NCBI GenBank assembly: GCA_902362595.1
Contig: CABIXF010000002.1
Coordinates: 1 to 64,000 of the forward strand
Length of the DNA: 64,000 bases
From: Bacteroidaceae bacterium
GTDB lineage: Bacteria; Bacteroidota; Bacteroidia; Bacteroidales; Bacteroidaceae
Direction: 5' to 3'
Below, piece by piece: positions 40,401 to 48,778 of the stretch. Under the pieces are notes generated by a model. That model had not been told where the DNA came from and made no database searches. It saw nothing but the letters and a program-made list of their open reading frames with translations. The stretch's first letter is position 1. Each line of letters opens with the position of its first letter. The translations under genes were made by a program, and so were the position numbers.

Positions 40401-41513
40401 ACAGGAGCGGGCATTCCGGTAGAAAAACAACGGCTGATTTTCGAACGTTTTTATCAGGTGGATCAGGAACATGTAGGTAGTGGAATCGGTCTGTCGCTGG
40501 TGAAGCGTCTGGTAGAATTGCATCACGGTACGATTGAACTGGAGAGCAAACCGGGCGAAGGATGTGTCTTTTCTATTGTATTGCCTGCTTTGGAAACGGC
40601 TTATGCATCGGAAGAGATAGAGAACGTGGCTCAGGAAGGTTCGGAAACTTACCATTACTCAACAAATACATCGGAGATGTATCTGATGGATGCCGGGGGG
40701 GATAGGATAGAGACCGGAGAATCAGTGGAACCGGAAGAAGTGGAGGAAGGGAAGAAGTCGTGTGTGTTGCTGGTGGAGGATAATACCGACATTCAGGCAT
40801 ATTTATCTGAAGGACTCTCTGCGTATTTCCGGGTATTGCGGGCCAATAACGGGAAGGAAGCATTGGAAATATTGGAAGAAAATGAGGAAGTTAATCTGAT
40901 TCTTTCGGATGTCATGATGCCAGTGATGGATGGAATAAAGTTGTGCAGACAGGTGAAGCGAAACTTGAAGTATTGTCATATCCCTCTCATCATGCTTTCT
41001 GCCAAATCGGATGTGAAAGACCAGTTGGAAGGTTTGCAGACAGGTGCGGATGATTACATACCGAAGCCTTTCTTGCTGGAAATGGTGGTTGCCAAGGTCC
41101 GTAACCTGCTCCGTACATACCGGCAGGCCGTGGAACATTATTCGAAATCCATGGAGATTGAACCGGAAAAGGTGGCATTGAATCCTTTGGATGAAGAGTT
41201 CTTGCGCAAGGCGATGGAGGCTGTGAAGCGTCACCTAGATGATATCTCTTTCTCTGCCAATGCTTTTGCCAGTGAAATGAATATGTCACGCTCGACCCTA
41301 CACTTGAAAATGAAGGCTGTAACCGGAGAAAGCACAATGGATTTTATTCGGAAAATTCGCTTTGGAGAAGCTTGTAAGCTGTTGAAGGAAGGGCGTTACA
41401 ACGTGACGGAAATCAGTGAAATGGTAGGTTTCAATACGCCGTCTTATTTTGCAACGAGCTTCAAGAAGTATATGGGTTGTCTTCCGTCTGAGTATGTGAA
41501 GACGGGAGAATAA
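37470..41513 (+). CDS. Hybrid two-component system sensor/regulator (HTCS)
   Basis: A 1347-residue single-protein two-component system of the kind that controls glycan loci in Bacteroides. Signal peptide 1-20, then a periplasmic sensor of two beta-propeller (Reg_prop) blades-rich domains (about 25-650, many WIGT repeats) and a Y_Y_Y domain (about 680-760). One membrane helix (about 770-800) leads to the histidine kinase (phospho-His in NISHELRTP, near 832) and the HATPase (about 930-1045). A receiver follows (phospho-Asp in LILSDVMMP, near 1148; Lys in IPKPF), then a C-terminal AraC-type helix-turn-helix (about 1245-1345). Start 37470 is chosen because the signal peptide and promoter box fit it; an in-frame ATG at 37422 adds 16 unlikely residues. 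The periplasmic ligand is probably an oligosaccharide from the lyases. Confidence 0.95.
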   Translation: MRVIISLIVFLLTMAGLRAADRINFFHIGLEQGLSQSTVVDIIQDKRENMWIATHNGLNRYDGYDFTVYHHNDADTSSIASDVIRSLALDESGKIWIGTGAGLSLYNPELDIFYNYFCVCEGKKQQVLDVACLEEGNLLVATDAGLMHFDSRSGVFNSTQIPTELQKISPRTLARYGDEVYIGSYQGLFVYSLKEEVVRTLLTGDYSLSLILAILKEKDNRLWVGTEGEGLYCLNPVTGECRKYKDGRGGLSSNYIRSLALDMSGNLWVGTLTSLNVYDEKTDRFVVYDSNPMKEGSLSQTSVRSLYKDTQGGMWIGTYFGGLNYYHPLRQRFHNIRNVPYHNSLNDNVVSCIVEDDERNIWIGTNNGGLNRYDLGKEWFTSYTVADGLLSNDIKVIYVDEQAKRVYVGAHASGGLNVLDLKTGRILSFLPEEGLQTGRGFYGILPEPDGELLLGAVTGSMVAFVPGTGKFRRLSFSDGRLLEKRIITLFRDSRSRIWIGTQEGVRVYERKGDVLSVCLTLPVGKGLEYTSVNVIHEGTDGIFWIGTRNGVYCFNEQKKELRHLSVNQGLPDNVVHGILEDAEDHLWFSTERGLSCYSPSSGEFRNFTDIDGIQSNQFTSYAYCKGKDGQMYFGGVNGITVFNPAVFPENPYIPSVVITELSVLNRQVRPGDVTGILSRHISETKQIELPAGQSTFSLQFSVADYISGMHNKFAYRLEGYEEEWIYTDHMNRGVSYSNLPPGDYCFMVKVANRDGLWNEVPTQLRIVVLPAWYATWWARLCFVLLFLGVVALIFRYLWIRKSMRVQLEMERLDKERMKEVNEMKLRFFINISHELRTPLTLIVAPLQEVIGRITDKKILSKLKYVSDSANRLLHLVNQLMDYRRAELGVFRLKVKKIMLHAVLQNIYQVYTGLAESKQIDYRLDSDLEGRDVWCDEKYIELILNNLLSNAFKYTSAGDCIVLRARETSGNLLLEVQDTGAGIPVEKQRLIFERFYQVDQEHVGSGIGLSLVKRLVELHHGTIELESKPGEGCVFSIVLPALETAYASEEIENVAQEGSETYHYSTNTSEMYLMDAGGDRIETGESVEPEEVEEGKKSCVLLVEDNTDIQAYLSEGLSAYFRVLRANNGKEALEILEENEEVNLILSDVMMPVMDGIKLCRQVKRNLKYCHIPLIMLSAKSDVKDQLEGLQTGADDYIPKPFLLEMVVAKVRNLLRTYRQAVEHYSKSMEIEPEKVALNPLDEEFLRKAMEAVKRHLDDISFSANAFASEMNMSRSTLHLKMKAVTGESTMDFIRKIRFGEACKLLKEGRYNVTEISEMVGFNTPSYFATSFKKYMGCLPSEYVKTGE

Positions 41514-41517
41514 AAAT

Positions 41518-41547
41518 GTAGCCCCACAAGAATCACAGCGGGGCTAC
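41518..41547. terminator. Terminator between HTCS and DUF3667 genes
   Basis: A perfect 8-base stem (GTAGCCCC with GGGGCTAC) lies between two convergent genes. On the minus strand it is followed by TTTTTATT, a good terminator for the DUF3667 gene. Confidence 0.7.
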
Positions 41548-41564
41548 AAGTCTTATTTAAAGTG

Positions 41565-42719
41565 TTAAAGTGTCTCTGAGAGCGAGGACAGCAGCATAAT
41601 GAGCAGCACAGCCGCAATAGCCAGTGAAATGAAGGTAAAGACAGCTAGGAAAACGGTTGTCTTGACAAATGTACGTATCCATCCCCGGCGGTATACCGTG
41701 TGCAGGGAAATGTAGGTGTACACAAACATGCCTGTTACGAAGATAAGTAGAGTATACATCGGCATGTTTCCTTTAAACGATTCCATAAAAGTGTCACTTG
41801 TCAGCACGGGTACCAGTGGAATAGGAATCAGTATCAGAAACACGGTGTTCAGGTGGATGGCATGTACGAAATGCCACATGTAGGGGAATTTGGCTTTCCG
41901 GAACATTCCTTGTAGAAGCCAGGCAAACAAGGGCAGAAGGAACATCATGTAGAGCGGAGTCCACTTGGATAGGTCTCCAAAAAACTGGTTGAGAAATGAC
42001 TCCTGACGAAGTTGTTGTGCTTCATCGCTGTGGTCTTCTTTCCATTCGTATACGGGAGTAAGGGCGGTACCGGTGGAGTCTACCTGAAAGTGGCGTGCAG
42101 CTTGCAGGGATTCAGAGGTAATCTCTTCTTCCTCGACAAAGTCATCCAGGTACTCACCTTTTACTTTTTTGAGATTCAGAATGGTATTCAGGTCTTTTTG
42201 TCGGAGAGTGGTTTCATGCAGGCAGGAGTCAGCCACGATTCGGGGCATTCGCACGTAGGAAAGAGAGAAACGGTCGTCCAGTTGTTGTACCTTGAACAAC
42301 TCCTCGGCCTTTTCTACTCCTCTTTCCTGAAAGGCTTTCACTAACTCAGGACCTTGGTATACATACACACATGTGTCGGGCAAGGTAGCAGACGATTTGA
42401 GTTGTGCTACGATTCCGTCGTTGATATTGAGGGAGCTTACCGCCTGCAATGCCTGGTTGGCCTTGTCGGAAGCCAGCATGAAAAAGAGGGTGAAGAAGAC
42501 CACAGAGATGCACATGTAAAGGCGGAAAGGATGCACGTAGGAGTTGATTTTCCCGGCATTGAACTCGTTGGTCAGGAAACCCGGGCGGGTGAACATGAGC
42601 CACAAAGTTTGCCAGATTTTGCTGTCGAACTGGTAGACATTTTCAAAGTATTGCTTGAAATATTTCCAGAACGGCTGGTAGATGTCGAGGGCATATTGTC
42701 CGCAGCAATGGCAGTACAT
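41565..42719 (-). CDS. DUF3667 membrane protein, 5' end frameshifted
   Basis: The intact open frame encodes 384 residues starting MYCHCCGQYALD. It has a membrane pair near residues 70-90, a long soluble loop (about 95-235), and further hydrophobic segments at about 240-275, 285-310, 320-345 and 355-380. DUF3667 proteins normally begin with a zinc ribbon. In frame just before this ATG the sequence reads TYCKNCGTKLEG, completing a CxxC...CxxC ribbon, but that frame meets a stop upstream with no start codon. The missing start lies in another frame (see 42745-42903). So the gene is either frameshifted by one base at an A8 run or makes a ribbon-less product from ATG 42719. Function is unknown. Confidence 0.7.
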   Translation of the reverse strand: MYCHCCGQYALDIYQPFWKYFKQYFENVYQFDSKIWQTLWLMFTRPGFLTNEFNAGKINSYVHPFRLYMCISVVFFTLFFMLASDKANQALQAVSSLNINDGIVAQLKSSATLPDTCVYVYQGPELVKAFQERGVEKAEELFKVQQLDDRFSLSYVRMPRIVADSCLHETTLRQKDLNTILNLKKVKGEYLDDFVEEEEITSESLQAARHFQVDSTGTALTPVYEWKEDHSDEAQQLRQESFLNQFFGDLSKWTPLYMMFLLPLFAWLLQGMFRKAKFPYMWHFVHAIHLNTVFLILIPIPLVPVLTSDTFMESFKGNMPMYTLLIFVTGMFVYTYISLHTVYRRGWIRTFVKTTVFLAVFTFISLAIAAVLLIMLLSSLSETL

Positions 42720-42744
42720 TCCTTCCAGTTTGGTACCGCAGTTC

Positions 42745-42903
42745 TTACAATAGGTGTATGCGGGTACGGTTTTTTTTGCGGATTCGCTGGAGGCGTTTCA
42801 GTTCGATGAGCCGCATGATTCGGCGTTTTCTTTTTTTCAGTTCCTGTCGCATCCGGGCAAGAAAGCCCATTTTCTGCTGTGTGTTGTGTGTGGTATTCTC
42901 CAT
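42745..42903 (-). pseudogene. Out-of-frame 5' part of the DUF3667 gene
   Basis: A 52-codon open frame starts at ATG 42903 (MENTTHNTQQKMGFL) and encodes a very basic segment (RQELKKRKRRIMRLIELKR). It runs into the wrong frame after a run of eight A on the coding strand (42770-42777). Removing one A would join it directly, through KKTVPAYTYCKNCGTK, to the zinc ribbon and the DUF3667 frame, giving one protein of about 440 residues. This fits either a true mutation, a slippage-controlled on/off switch, or a sequencing error in the A run. Confidence 0.65.
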
Positions 42904-43025
42904 GTCAGTAAAGATGAATAATCAGTGGTATTTTGACACAAAAGTACGTTGGGGAAATGAATTTTGCAAATATTTATAGGAAAAGCCGTATGGAAGGTCT
43001 ACTTTTCTATTGCGTTCTGAAAGGA

Positions 43026-43089
43026 ATAAAAAAAGCAGTTATATTGTTTCCTTCTGTGTTTTGTAGTTCTTGGGAATCAATATAACTGC
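43026..43089 (-). terminator. Terminator of the Crp/Fnr gene
   Basis: A 12-base perfect stem (GCAGTTATATTG with CAATATAACTGC, 43035-43046 and 43078-43089) is extended inward by TTCC/GGAA with one unpaired base on each strand. On the minus strand it is followed by seven T. Confidence 0.8.
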
Positions 43090-43120
43090 AATAAATACCT
43101 TTGGGGTATGTGGGGGAGTG

Positions 43121-43822
43121 TTAACCGATTTTGCTTATCTTTTTCAGTTTTTCTTCATCGATAAGTTTTATCTTTCTTCCGTCAATGATAATCAGTTTCT
43201 CGGCGGCAAAGTTCGACAATGTACGGATGGCGTTGGAAGTGGTCATGTTGGAAAGGTTGGCCAAGTCTTCTCTCGAGAGGTAGATGCTCAGCGTGCATTG
43301 GTCTTCTTCCACTCCGTAGGTTTCTTTCAAGAAGAGCAATGATTCTGCCAGACGTCCGCGGATATGCTTTTGAGTGAGGTTCACTGTCCTTTCATCGGAG
43401 ATGCCTAAATCCTTCGATAATTGTTTGATAAAAAACATGGCCAGTTCCGCATTTTCCATAATCAATTGGACAATGATTGGCATGGGAATCAGACACATGG
43501 TACAAGGTTCAAAGGCAGCTGCGGCGGTTACGAAATTTTCTTCCGCAAAATATGCACGGTAAGCGAAGTATTCTTTGTTCTTGATGACGCGGATAATCTG
43601 GCTTCTTCCTCCTACACCGTCTTTGTAAATTTTGACTTTGCCGTTCAGCAGGCACATCAGATTCTCGGGAGTCTCTCCTTCACAGTAGATTGTTTCATTT
43701 TTCTTGTATTTTTGAATGGTGAAGTTTTGAGCGAGCAGTTCGCGTTGTTGCTGGGTCAATGGTTGCCATAAATCTGGTATACTTTCGGCAATCTCAGCTT
43801 CTGTTAATTCCTTTTTTACCAT
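43121..43822 (-). CDS. Crp/Fnr-family transcriptional regulator
   Basis: A 233-residue cytoplasmic regulator with an N-terminal cyclic-nucleotide-binding-like beta roll (about 30-140, NETIYCEGETPENLMCLLNGKVKIY), a dimerisation helix and a C-terminal winged helix (about 165-225, LSREDLANLSNMTTSNAIRTLSNF). No Cys cluster typical of Fnr iron-sulfur binding is seen at the N-terminus, so the signal is unknown. It is divergent from the DUF5686 gene, which makes that gene a possible target. Confidence 0.9.
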   Translation of the reverse strand: MVKKELTEAEIAESIPDLWQPLTQQQRELLAQNFTIQKYKKNETIYCEGETPENLMCLLNGKVKIYKDGVGGRSQIIRVIKNKEYFAYRAYFAEENFVTAAAAFEPCTMCLIPMPIIVQLIMENAELAMFFIKQLSKDLGISDERTVNLTQKHIRGRLAESLLFLKETYGVEEDQCTLSIYLSREDLANLSNMTTSNAIRTLSNFAAEKLIIIDGRKIKLIDEEKLKKISKIG

Positions 43823-43850
43823 AAATGTTCCAAAACCATGTTATTTAGCA

Positions 43851-43858
43851 CAAAGATA
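43851..43858 (-). promoter_or_regulatory. -7 promoter box of the Crp/Fnr gene
   Basis: Minus-strand TATCTTTG (TAnnTTTG), 29 bases upstream of the ATG. Confidence 0.5.
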
Positions 43859-43922
43859 GAAAGAAAAATTGAAAATATTCTTTTTTCATTGTAAAAAATA
43901 CCCTTAAAACAAGGCTTTGTTA

Positions 43923-43930
43923 TATATTTG
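43923..43930 (+). promoter_or_regulatory. -7 box very close to the DUF5686 start
   Basis: TATATTTG matches TAnnTTTG but ends only 8 bases before ATG 43939. If used, the transcript would be nearly leaderless. Confidence 0.4.
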
Positions 43931-43938
43931 CTTTGGAT

Positions 43939-46128
43939 ATGCGAAGACTGAAAAGCTTATATGTGGTTTTGTGGGGACTGCTGGCAATCTGTTTGTTGGT
44001 TGGTTTTCCTCGTCAAGGCATGGCACGTGACAATGCTCCGTCGCTTCCTTGGAAACCGCTTGTGGCTGATTCCATTCTGGAACACATGTTTCATGCCGCT
44101 TCCATCTATTCGCGTGAGGTGAAAAGTTACAAGGCTGACTTGTATTTGAAAGGCCATCTCACGGTGCACAAGCAGAACCGTATCATTCGTTACGTACCTT
44201 CCATGTTCCGGTTGGAAAAAGGGATAAAAGATTATCTTCACGAATCAATCAGTGAACTTCAGTATACGGCTCCAGGGCTTATCGACCGTAAAGTCCGGGC
44301 TATCTCTACTACTTTCCCCAGTTATAAGGGGCAGATTTTCGATGTGATAGATTACATGAAGTTTAATATTTATGCTCCTTCATTGATGGGTAACAAATTA
44401 TTGTCGCCGTTGAGTGAGAAGGCGCGAGTTCATTACCGTTATTTGTTGGAGAGTGTGGAACACAGGTTGGGAGGAGAGTGGTATTGTATCCGAGTGGTGC
44501 CCCGTTACCGGAGTACACAGCTTGTGGAAGGGGTGTTGTGGCTTTCTTCTACCGACTGGACCATCCGGAAGATGAGTTTAAGGGGGCGTTATGACCTGAT
44601 TCATTTTCATCTGAGCATGCAGATGGGGGAGGAGGACGAGACTAAATATCTTCCGATATTAATGAATTTGGACTTGAATTTCAAATTCTTGAAGAATCAT
44701 CTGGAAATGAAGTATACGGGCTGGATGCGCTATTCTTCCGTGGTGTTCCGACAGCCGGGGGAGGAGTGGATTGTAAAGAAAACAAACGAACATAATCTTT
44801 CCAACTCCTATACGCTGACGTGTGATACCAGCCGGCTGGTGGTGGAGAGGGATTCGTTCAATCGTATCCGTCCGATTCCTTTGTCGTCGGAAGAAGATTC
44901 GCTGTATCTGCAGGCTGATGAGAGAAGCCGTCAGAGAGCAGCCGATACCCTGATGACCGAGCCTACGAAATTTAAAAAGAATATGGTGTTCCTCGGGCAG
45001 ATAGGAGATGCGTTGATCAGCAGTTACGATATTGATATGTCGAGAATAGGAAGTATTAGCTGTTCGCCGATTATCAATCCGTTGTTGGTCAGTTATAGCC
45101 ATCGGAATGGAATTTCCTACCGGCAAGTGTTCAAATACAACAAACTGTTTCATGACGGACGTCTGTTGCGTATCGCTCCCCAGATTGGTTATAATTTTAC
45201 CAAGAAGGAGCTCTATGCCAAGGCAGATGTAGAGTATATTTACAATCCCCGCAAACTGGGGTCTATTGAAGTGCATGCCGGAAACGGTAACCGGATTTAC
45301 AGTAGTGTGGTACTTGACCAGCTGAAGGAAATGCCGGACAGTACTTTCTCGTTCGAAGGACTGGAACTGGACTACTTTAAGGATGTGTATGTGGATATGT
45401 CGCACAACATCGAGTTGTGCAACGGTCTGAAACTGGGTACGGGTCTGGCCATGCACTGGAGGTATACCAAAAGTACGCCGGAAGTAGAGGCCCGCGTACG
45501 TTCCCGCTACAACAGTTTTGCTCCCCGTATCCGGTTGGAATGGACACCGGGAATGTATTATTACATGAACGGCAACCGAAAGATCAACGTGGGTTCGTTT
45601 TTCCCGACCTTTATGCTGGACTATGAACGAGGAATCAGGTTGCTGAAAAATTCGGGGACGTATGAGCGTATCGAATGTTCGGTGGAACAGGTTATCCGTC
45701 TGAAAAATGTCCGTTCAATTGCCTACCATATCGGAGGCGGAATGTTCACCAACCAGTCGGACATGTATTTCGTGGATTACGTACACTTTGCCAACCTGAA
45801 TCTTCCGCAAGGTTGGAACGATGACATTGGAGGAACTTTTCAGATGCTGGACGGACGTTGGTACAATGCGTCCAGTCATTACATTCGTGGAAACATGACC
45901 TTTGAAGCACCTTTCATCTTTCTTTATCCGGTAACTCGTCTTCTGTCTTTTATTCAGAAAGAACGAATCTATGCAGGCGTTCTGTTCATGCCCCACCTGA
46001 ATCCTTACCTGGAATTTGGATACGGTTTTGCCACCCATCTATTTGATGCCGGTGTGTTTATCGGAAATGAAAAAGGTAAATTTACCTCCGTGGGATGTAA
46101 ATTTACCTTCGAGTTATTCAATAAGTAA
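43939..46128 (+). CDS. DUF5686-family outer-membrane protein
   Basis: A 729-residue protein with a Sec signal peptide (about 1-29, ending GMA). It has a mixed alpha/beta N-terminal part (about 40-330) and a C-terminal beta-barrel (about 340-729) of many amphipathic strands, ending CKFTFELFNK. This matches the DUF5686 family of Bacteroidota barrels related to TonB-dependent or TamA-like proteins, but it lacks the N-terminal carboxypeptidase-regulatory-like domain many members have. Its role is unknown. Start is ATG 43939; a TTG two codons earlier is possible but less likely. Confidence 0.75.
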   Translation: MRRLKSLYVVLWGLLAICLLVGFPRQGMARDNAPSLPWKPLVADSILEHMFHAASIYSREVKSYKADLYLKGHLTVHKQNRIIRYVPSMFRLEKGIKDYLHESISELQYTAPGLIDRKVRAISTTFPSYKGQIFDVIDYMKFNIYAPSLMGNKLLSPLSEKARVHYRYLLESVEHRLGGEWYCIRVVPRYRSTQLVEGVLWLSSTDWTIRKMSLRGRYDLIHFHLSMQMGEEDETKYLPILMNLDLNFKFLKNHLEMKYTGWMRYSSVVFRQPGEEWIVKKTNEHNLSNSYTLTCDTSRLVVERDSFNRIRPIPLSSEEDSLYLQADERSRQRAADTLMTEPTKFKKNMVFLGQIGDALISSYDIDMSRIGSISCSPIINPLLVSYSHRNGISYRQVFKYNKLFHDGRLLRIAPQIGYNFTKKELYAKADVEYIYNPRKLGSIEVHAGNGNRIYSSVVLDQLKEMPDSTFSFEGLELDYFKDVYVDMSHNIELCNGLKLGTGLAMHWRYTKSTPEVEARVRSRYNSFAPRIRLEWTPGMYYYMNGNRKINVGSFFPTFMLDYERGIRLLKNSGTYERIECSVEQVIRLKNVRSIAYHIGGGMFTNQSDMYFVDYVHFANLNLPQGWNDDIGGTFQMLDGRWYNASSHYIRGNMTFEAPFIFLYPVTRLLSFIQKERIYAGVLFMPHLNPYLEFGYGFATHLFDAGVFIGNEKGKFTSVGCKFTFELFNK

Positions 46129-46142
46129 GCTATCTGTTTAAA

Positions 46143-47303
46143 TCAAATCAGCTCGTCCGAGGTGTAGCCTTTCGGCAGCGGACGGCAGTTGTAGCCTGAA
46201 GCCATGATTTCTCCATAAGCTCCGGCCGAGCGCAGGGCAATCAGGTCGCCGCGGTGTACCTTGTTCAAGTCGATGGCCTTGCCGAACACGTCGGATGATT
46301 CACAGATAGGCCCTACCACGTCGTAAGTCTCTACCGGTTCTTCCGAAGTCAGGTTTTCAATCTTGTGGTAAGCCTGGTACAAAGCCGGACGAATCAGGTC
46401 GGTCATACCCGCGTCTACGATGGCAAACTGCTTGTTCGTACCCTGTTTCACGTAAGTCACTTTGGTGATGAGGCTTCCGCATTGTCCCACTACCGAGCGT
46501 CCCAGCTCAAAATGGAGTGTCTGTTGCGGGCGCAGGCGCAGGTGCTTGTGATAGGTAGCGAAGTACTCGGCGAAGTCCGGAATCGGCTGGCGGTTTGGAT
46601 GTGCATAGTCGATGCCCAGTCCGCCTCCCACGTTGATGTGTTCCACGATAATCTGGCGGGCATAAAGTTTTTCCTGCAGTTCGTTCACACGGTTGCAGAG
46701 CGCCACGAAGTCGCCCATGTCCAGAATCTGTGAGCCAATGTGGAAATGCAGTCCCACGAACTTCACGTTTTTCATCTCCAGTGCCAGGTCGATGATGTGG
46801 TCCATGTCCTGCATGCTGATGCCGAACTTGTTTTCTGCCAGACCGGTAGTGATGTTGGCATGCGTATGCGCACCTACATCTGGGTTGATACGGAACGCCA
46901 CGCGGGCAATCTTGTTCTTTGCCGCAGCCAGTTCGTTGATGACCTCCAGTTCCGGAATGGACTCTACGTTGAAGCAGAAAATGTCATAATCCAGTCCCAG
47001 ATTGATTTCCTTGTCGGTCTTTCCCACGCCGGCATAGACAATCTTGCTGGCCGGGAATCCAGCCTGGATGGCTGCCTGGATTTCACCACCGCTCACACAG
47101 TCGGCCCCCAGTCCGCTTTCGCGGATGATACGCAGGATTTTAGGATTGGCATTGGCTTTTACGGCATAATGCACGCAGAATTTATTGTATTTCCCTGCTT
47201 CTTCCTTGATTTTGTCCAAGGTTTCACGCAGCAGGTTCGCGTCATAAAAATAAAACGGAGTTTCAAGTTCGCTGAAACGCGCTATAGGAAAATTAGCTTT
47301 CAT
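46143..47303 (-). CDS. lysA: Diaminopimelate decarboxylase
   Basis: A 386-residue PLP enzyme that makes L-lysine from meso-diaminopimelate, the last step of lysine synthesis. Motifs include HYAVKANANP, whose Lys (near residue 48) should bind PLP. GLHFHIGSQI is near 188, HINVGGGLGIDY near 230, and GPICESSDVFG near 335 carries the family Cys. Length is somewhat shorter than E. coli LysA but usual for Bacteroidota. It follows the aspartate kinase gene but a hairpin separates them. Confidence 0.96.
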   Translation of the reverse strand: MKANFPIARFSELETPFYFYDANLLRETLDKIKEEAGKYNKFCVHYAVKANANPKILRIIRESGLGADCVSGGEIQAAIQAGFPASKIVYAGVGKTDKEINLGLDYDIFCFNVESIPELEVINELAAAKNKIARVAFRINPDVGAHTHANITTGLAENKFGISMQDMDHIIDLALEMKNVKFVGLHFHIGSQILDMGDFVALCNRVNELQEKLYARQIIVEHINVGGGLGIDYAHPNRQPIPDFAEYFATYHKHLRLRPQQTLHFELGRSVVGQCGSLITKVTYVKQGTNKQFAIVDAGMTDLIRPALYQAYHKIENLTSEEPVETYDVVGPICESSDVFGKAIDLNKVHRGDLIALRSAGAYGEIMASGYNCRPLPKGYTSDELI

Positions 47304-47334
47304 GTGGGTTTAGTTGTTTTGTTTGATTAGGATG

Positions 47335-47376
47335 ATAAAAAAGCGGACGATGCGGTTTTGCCCGTATCCTCCGCTT
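47335..47376 (-). terminator. Terminator between aspartate kinase and lysA
   Basis: On the minus strand AAGCGGA pairs with TCCGCTT, extended by a GAT/ATC and CGG/CCG inner stem, followed by TTTTT. It would reduce read-through from aspartate kinase into lysA. Confidence 0.7.
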
Positions 47377-47397
47377 TCTGCTGTATAAAAATGTATT

Positions 47398-48723
47398 TTA
47401 TTTCTTGTTGCCGTTGAACAGCACGTCACTCAATGACTGGAGTGCTCTCTTCTTGTCTGCTTCACGAATCAGGAAAGAGATGTTGTAGTTGCTTCCGCCG
47501 AATGAGATCATACGTACCGGGATTTCGCGCATGGCATCGAGTGCCTTTGCTTCAAAACCTACGTTTTCCCATTCCAGGTCGCCCACTACGCAAACGATAC
47601 ACATGTCGTGGTCTACCGTAACGGTACCGTACTTCTTCAGGTCGTTCACAATCTCATTCAAGTGCTTCGTGTTGTCGATAGACATGGACACACCTACTTC
47701 AGATGTGCAAACCATATCGATGGCTGTCTGATAGCTTTCGAAGATTTCGAACACCTTGCGCAGGAAACCATGAGCCAGCAGCATACGGCTGGATTTGATT
47801 TTGATGGCCGTGATGTTGTCCTTGGCAGCAACTGCCTTGATTTTTCCCTTTTCCGTGTCGTTAGAAATCAGCGTACCTGGAGCCGACGGTTCCATGGTGT
47901 TCAGCAGACGTACCGGGATGTTGGCATATTTGGCCGGCTGGATGCAGGTGGGGTGCAGAATCTTGGCACCGAAGTAAGCCAGTTCGGCAGCCTCCTCGAA
48001 GTGCAGCTGACGGACAGGAGAAGTCTTGTCCACCACGCGCGGGTCGTTGTCGTGCATACCGTCGATGTCCGTCCAAATCTGGATTTCAGACGCGTTGATG
48101 GCTGCACCGATCAGAGAAGCTGTATAGTCGCTTCCGCCACGCTGCAAGTTGTCGATTTCACCGTACGCATTGCGGCAGATGAATCCCTGCGTGATATAAA
48201 TCTCATAGCCCGGATTGGCTTCCAGCTGTGCGTTCAGTTTCTCGCGGATGTACGTCAGGTCCGGTTCACTGTTTTTGTCCGTGCGCATGTATTCCAATGC
48301 CGGAATCAGTACCGCCTTCACGCCCTGTTCGCACAAATAGTTTGTCACCATGTTTGTAGAGATGATTTCCCCCTGTGCCAGGATGACTTTTTCTTCAAAA
48401 AGCGTAAATATGTCTTTCGTGTAAGAACGAATGTAATCAAAAACCGATTTTACGAAATCCAGTGTTTTCTGTTTATATTCTTCGGTAGAATACAACTCAT
48501 CAATGTGCTGTTTATATTTAGATTCCAATCTATTGATGATTTCATTTGCACCTTCTGGATTTTTCTTGTACAGATAATCCGAAATTTCAACCAATGTGTT
48601 CGTCGTACCCGACATGGCAGACAGGACTACAATTTTCTGTTCGCCGTCATTGATTAATTTGGCCACATCCTTCATTCTTTGTGCGGAACCTACGGATGTA
48701 CCTCCAAACTTTAAAACTTTCAT
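47398..48723 (-). CDS. lysC: Aspartate kinase
   Basis: A 441-residue monofunctional aspartokinase that phosphorylates L-aspartate with ATP, the first step toward lysine, threonine, methionine and diaminopimelate. KFGGTSVGSAQRM at the start is the family signature. The kinase domain runs to about 290 (RGGSDYTASLIGAA, WTDIDGMHDNDPR), then two ACT regulatory domains (about 300-440) allow end-product feedback. There is no homoserine dehydrogenase fusion. Placement beside lysA supports lysine/diaminopimelate synthesis; the symbol is by function, since isozyme identity cannot be fixed. Confidence 0.95.
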   Translation of the reverse strand: MKVLKFGGTSVGSAQRMKDVAKLINDGEQKIVVLSAMSGTTNTLVEISDYLYKKNPEGANEIINRLESKYKQHIDELYSTEEYKQKTLDFVKSVFDYIRSYTKDIFTLFEEKVILAQGEIISTNMVTNYLCEQGVKAVLIPALEYMRTDKNSEPDLTYIREKLNAQLEANPGYEIYITQGFICRNAYGEIDNLQRGGSDYTASLIGAAINASEIQIWTDIDGMHDNDPRVVDKTSPVRQLHFEEAAELAYFGAKILHPTCIQPAKYANIPVRLLNTMEPSAPGTLISNDTEKGKIKAVAAKDNITAIKIKSSRMLLAHGFLRKVFEIFESYQTAIDMVCTSEVGVSMSIDNTKHLNEIVNDLKKYGTVTVDHDMCIVCVVGDLEWENVGFEAKALDAMREIPVRMISFGGSNYNISFLIREADKKRALQSLSDVLFNGNKK

Positions 48724-48770
48724 TTTACGTTTCGAATTTAAAATGTTTTATAATTAATTATTTTCGGGAG

Positions 48771-48778
48771 CAAATGTA
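48771..48778 (-). promoter_or_regulatory. -7 promoter box of aspartate kinase
   Basis: Minus-strand TACATTTG (TAnnTTTG), 48 bases upstream of the ATG. I looked for a lysine riboswitch in this leader; there is no room for one. Confidence 0.45.

Noticed and set aside
47608..48657. A 349-codon open frame opposite aspartate kinase
   Set aside because: Antisense shadow of a clear gene; no start signal or recognisable domain.
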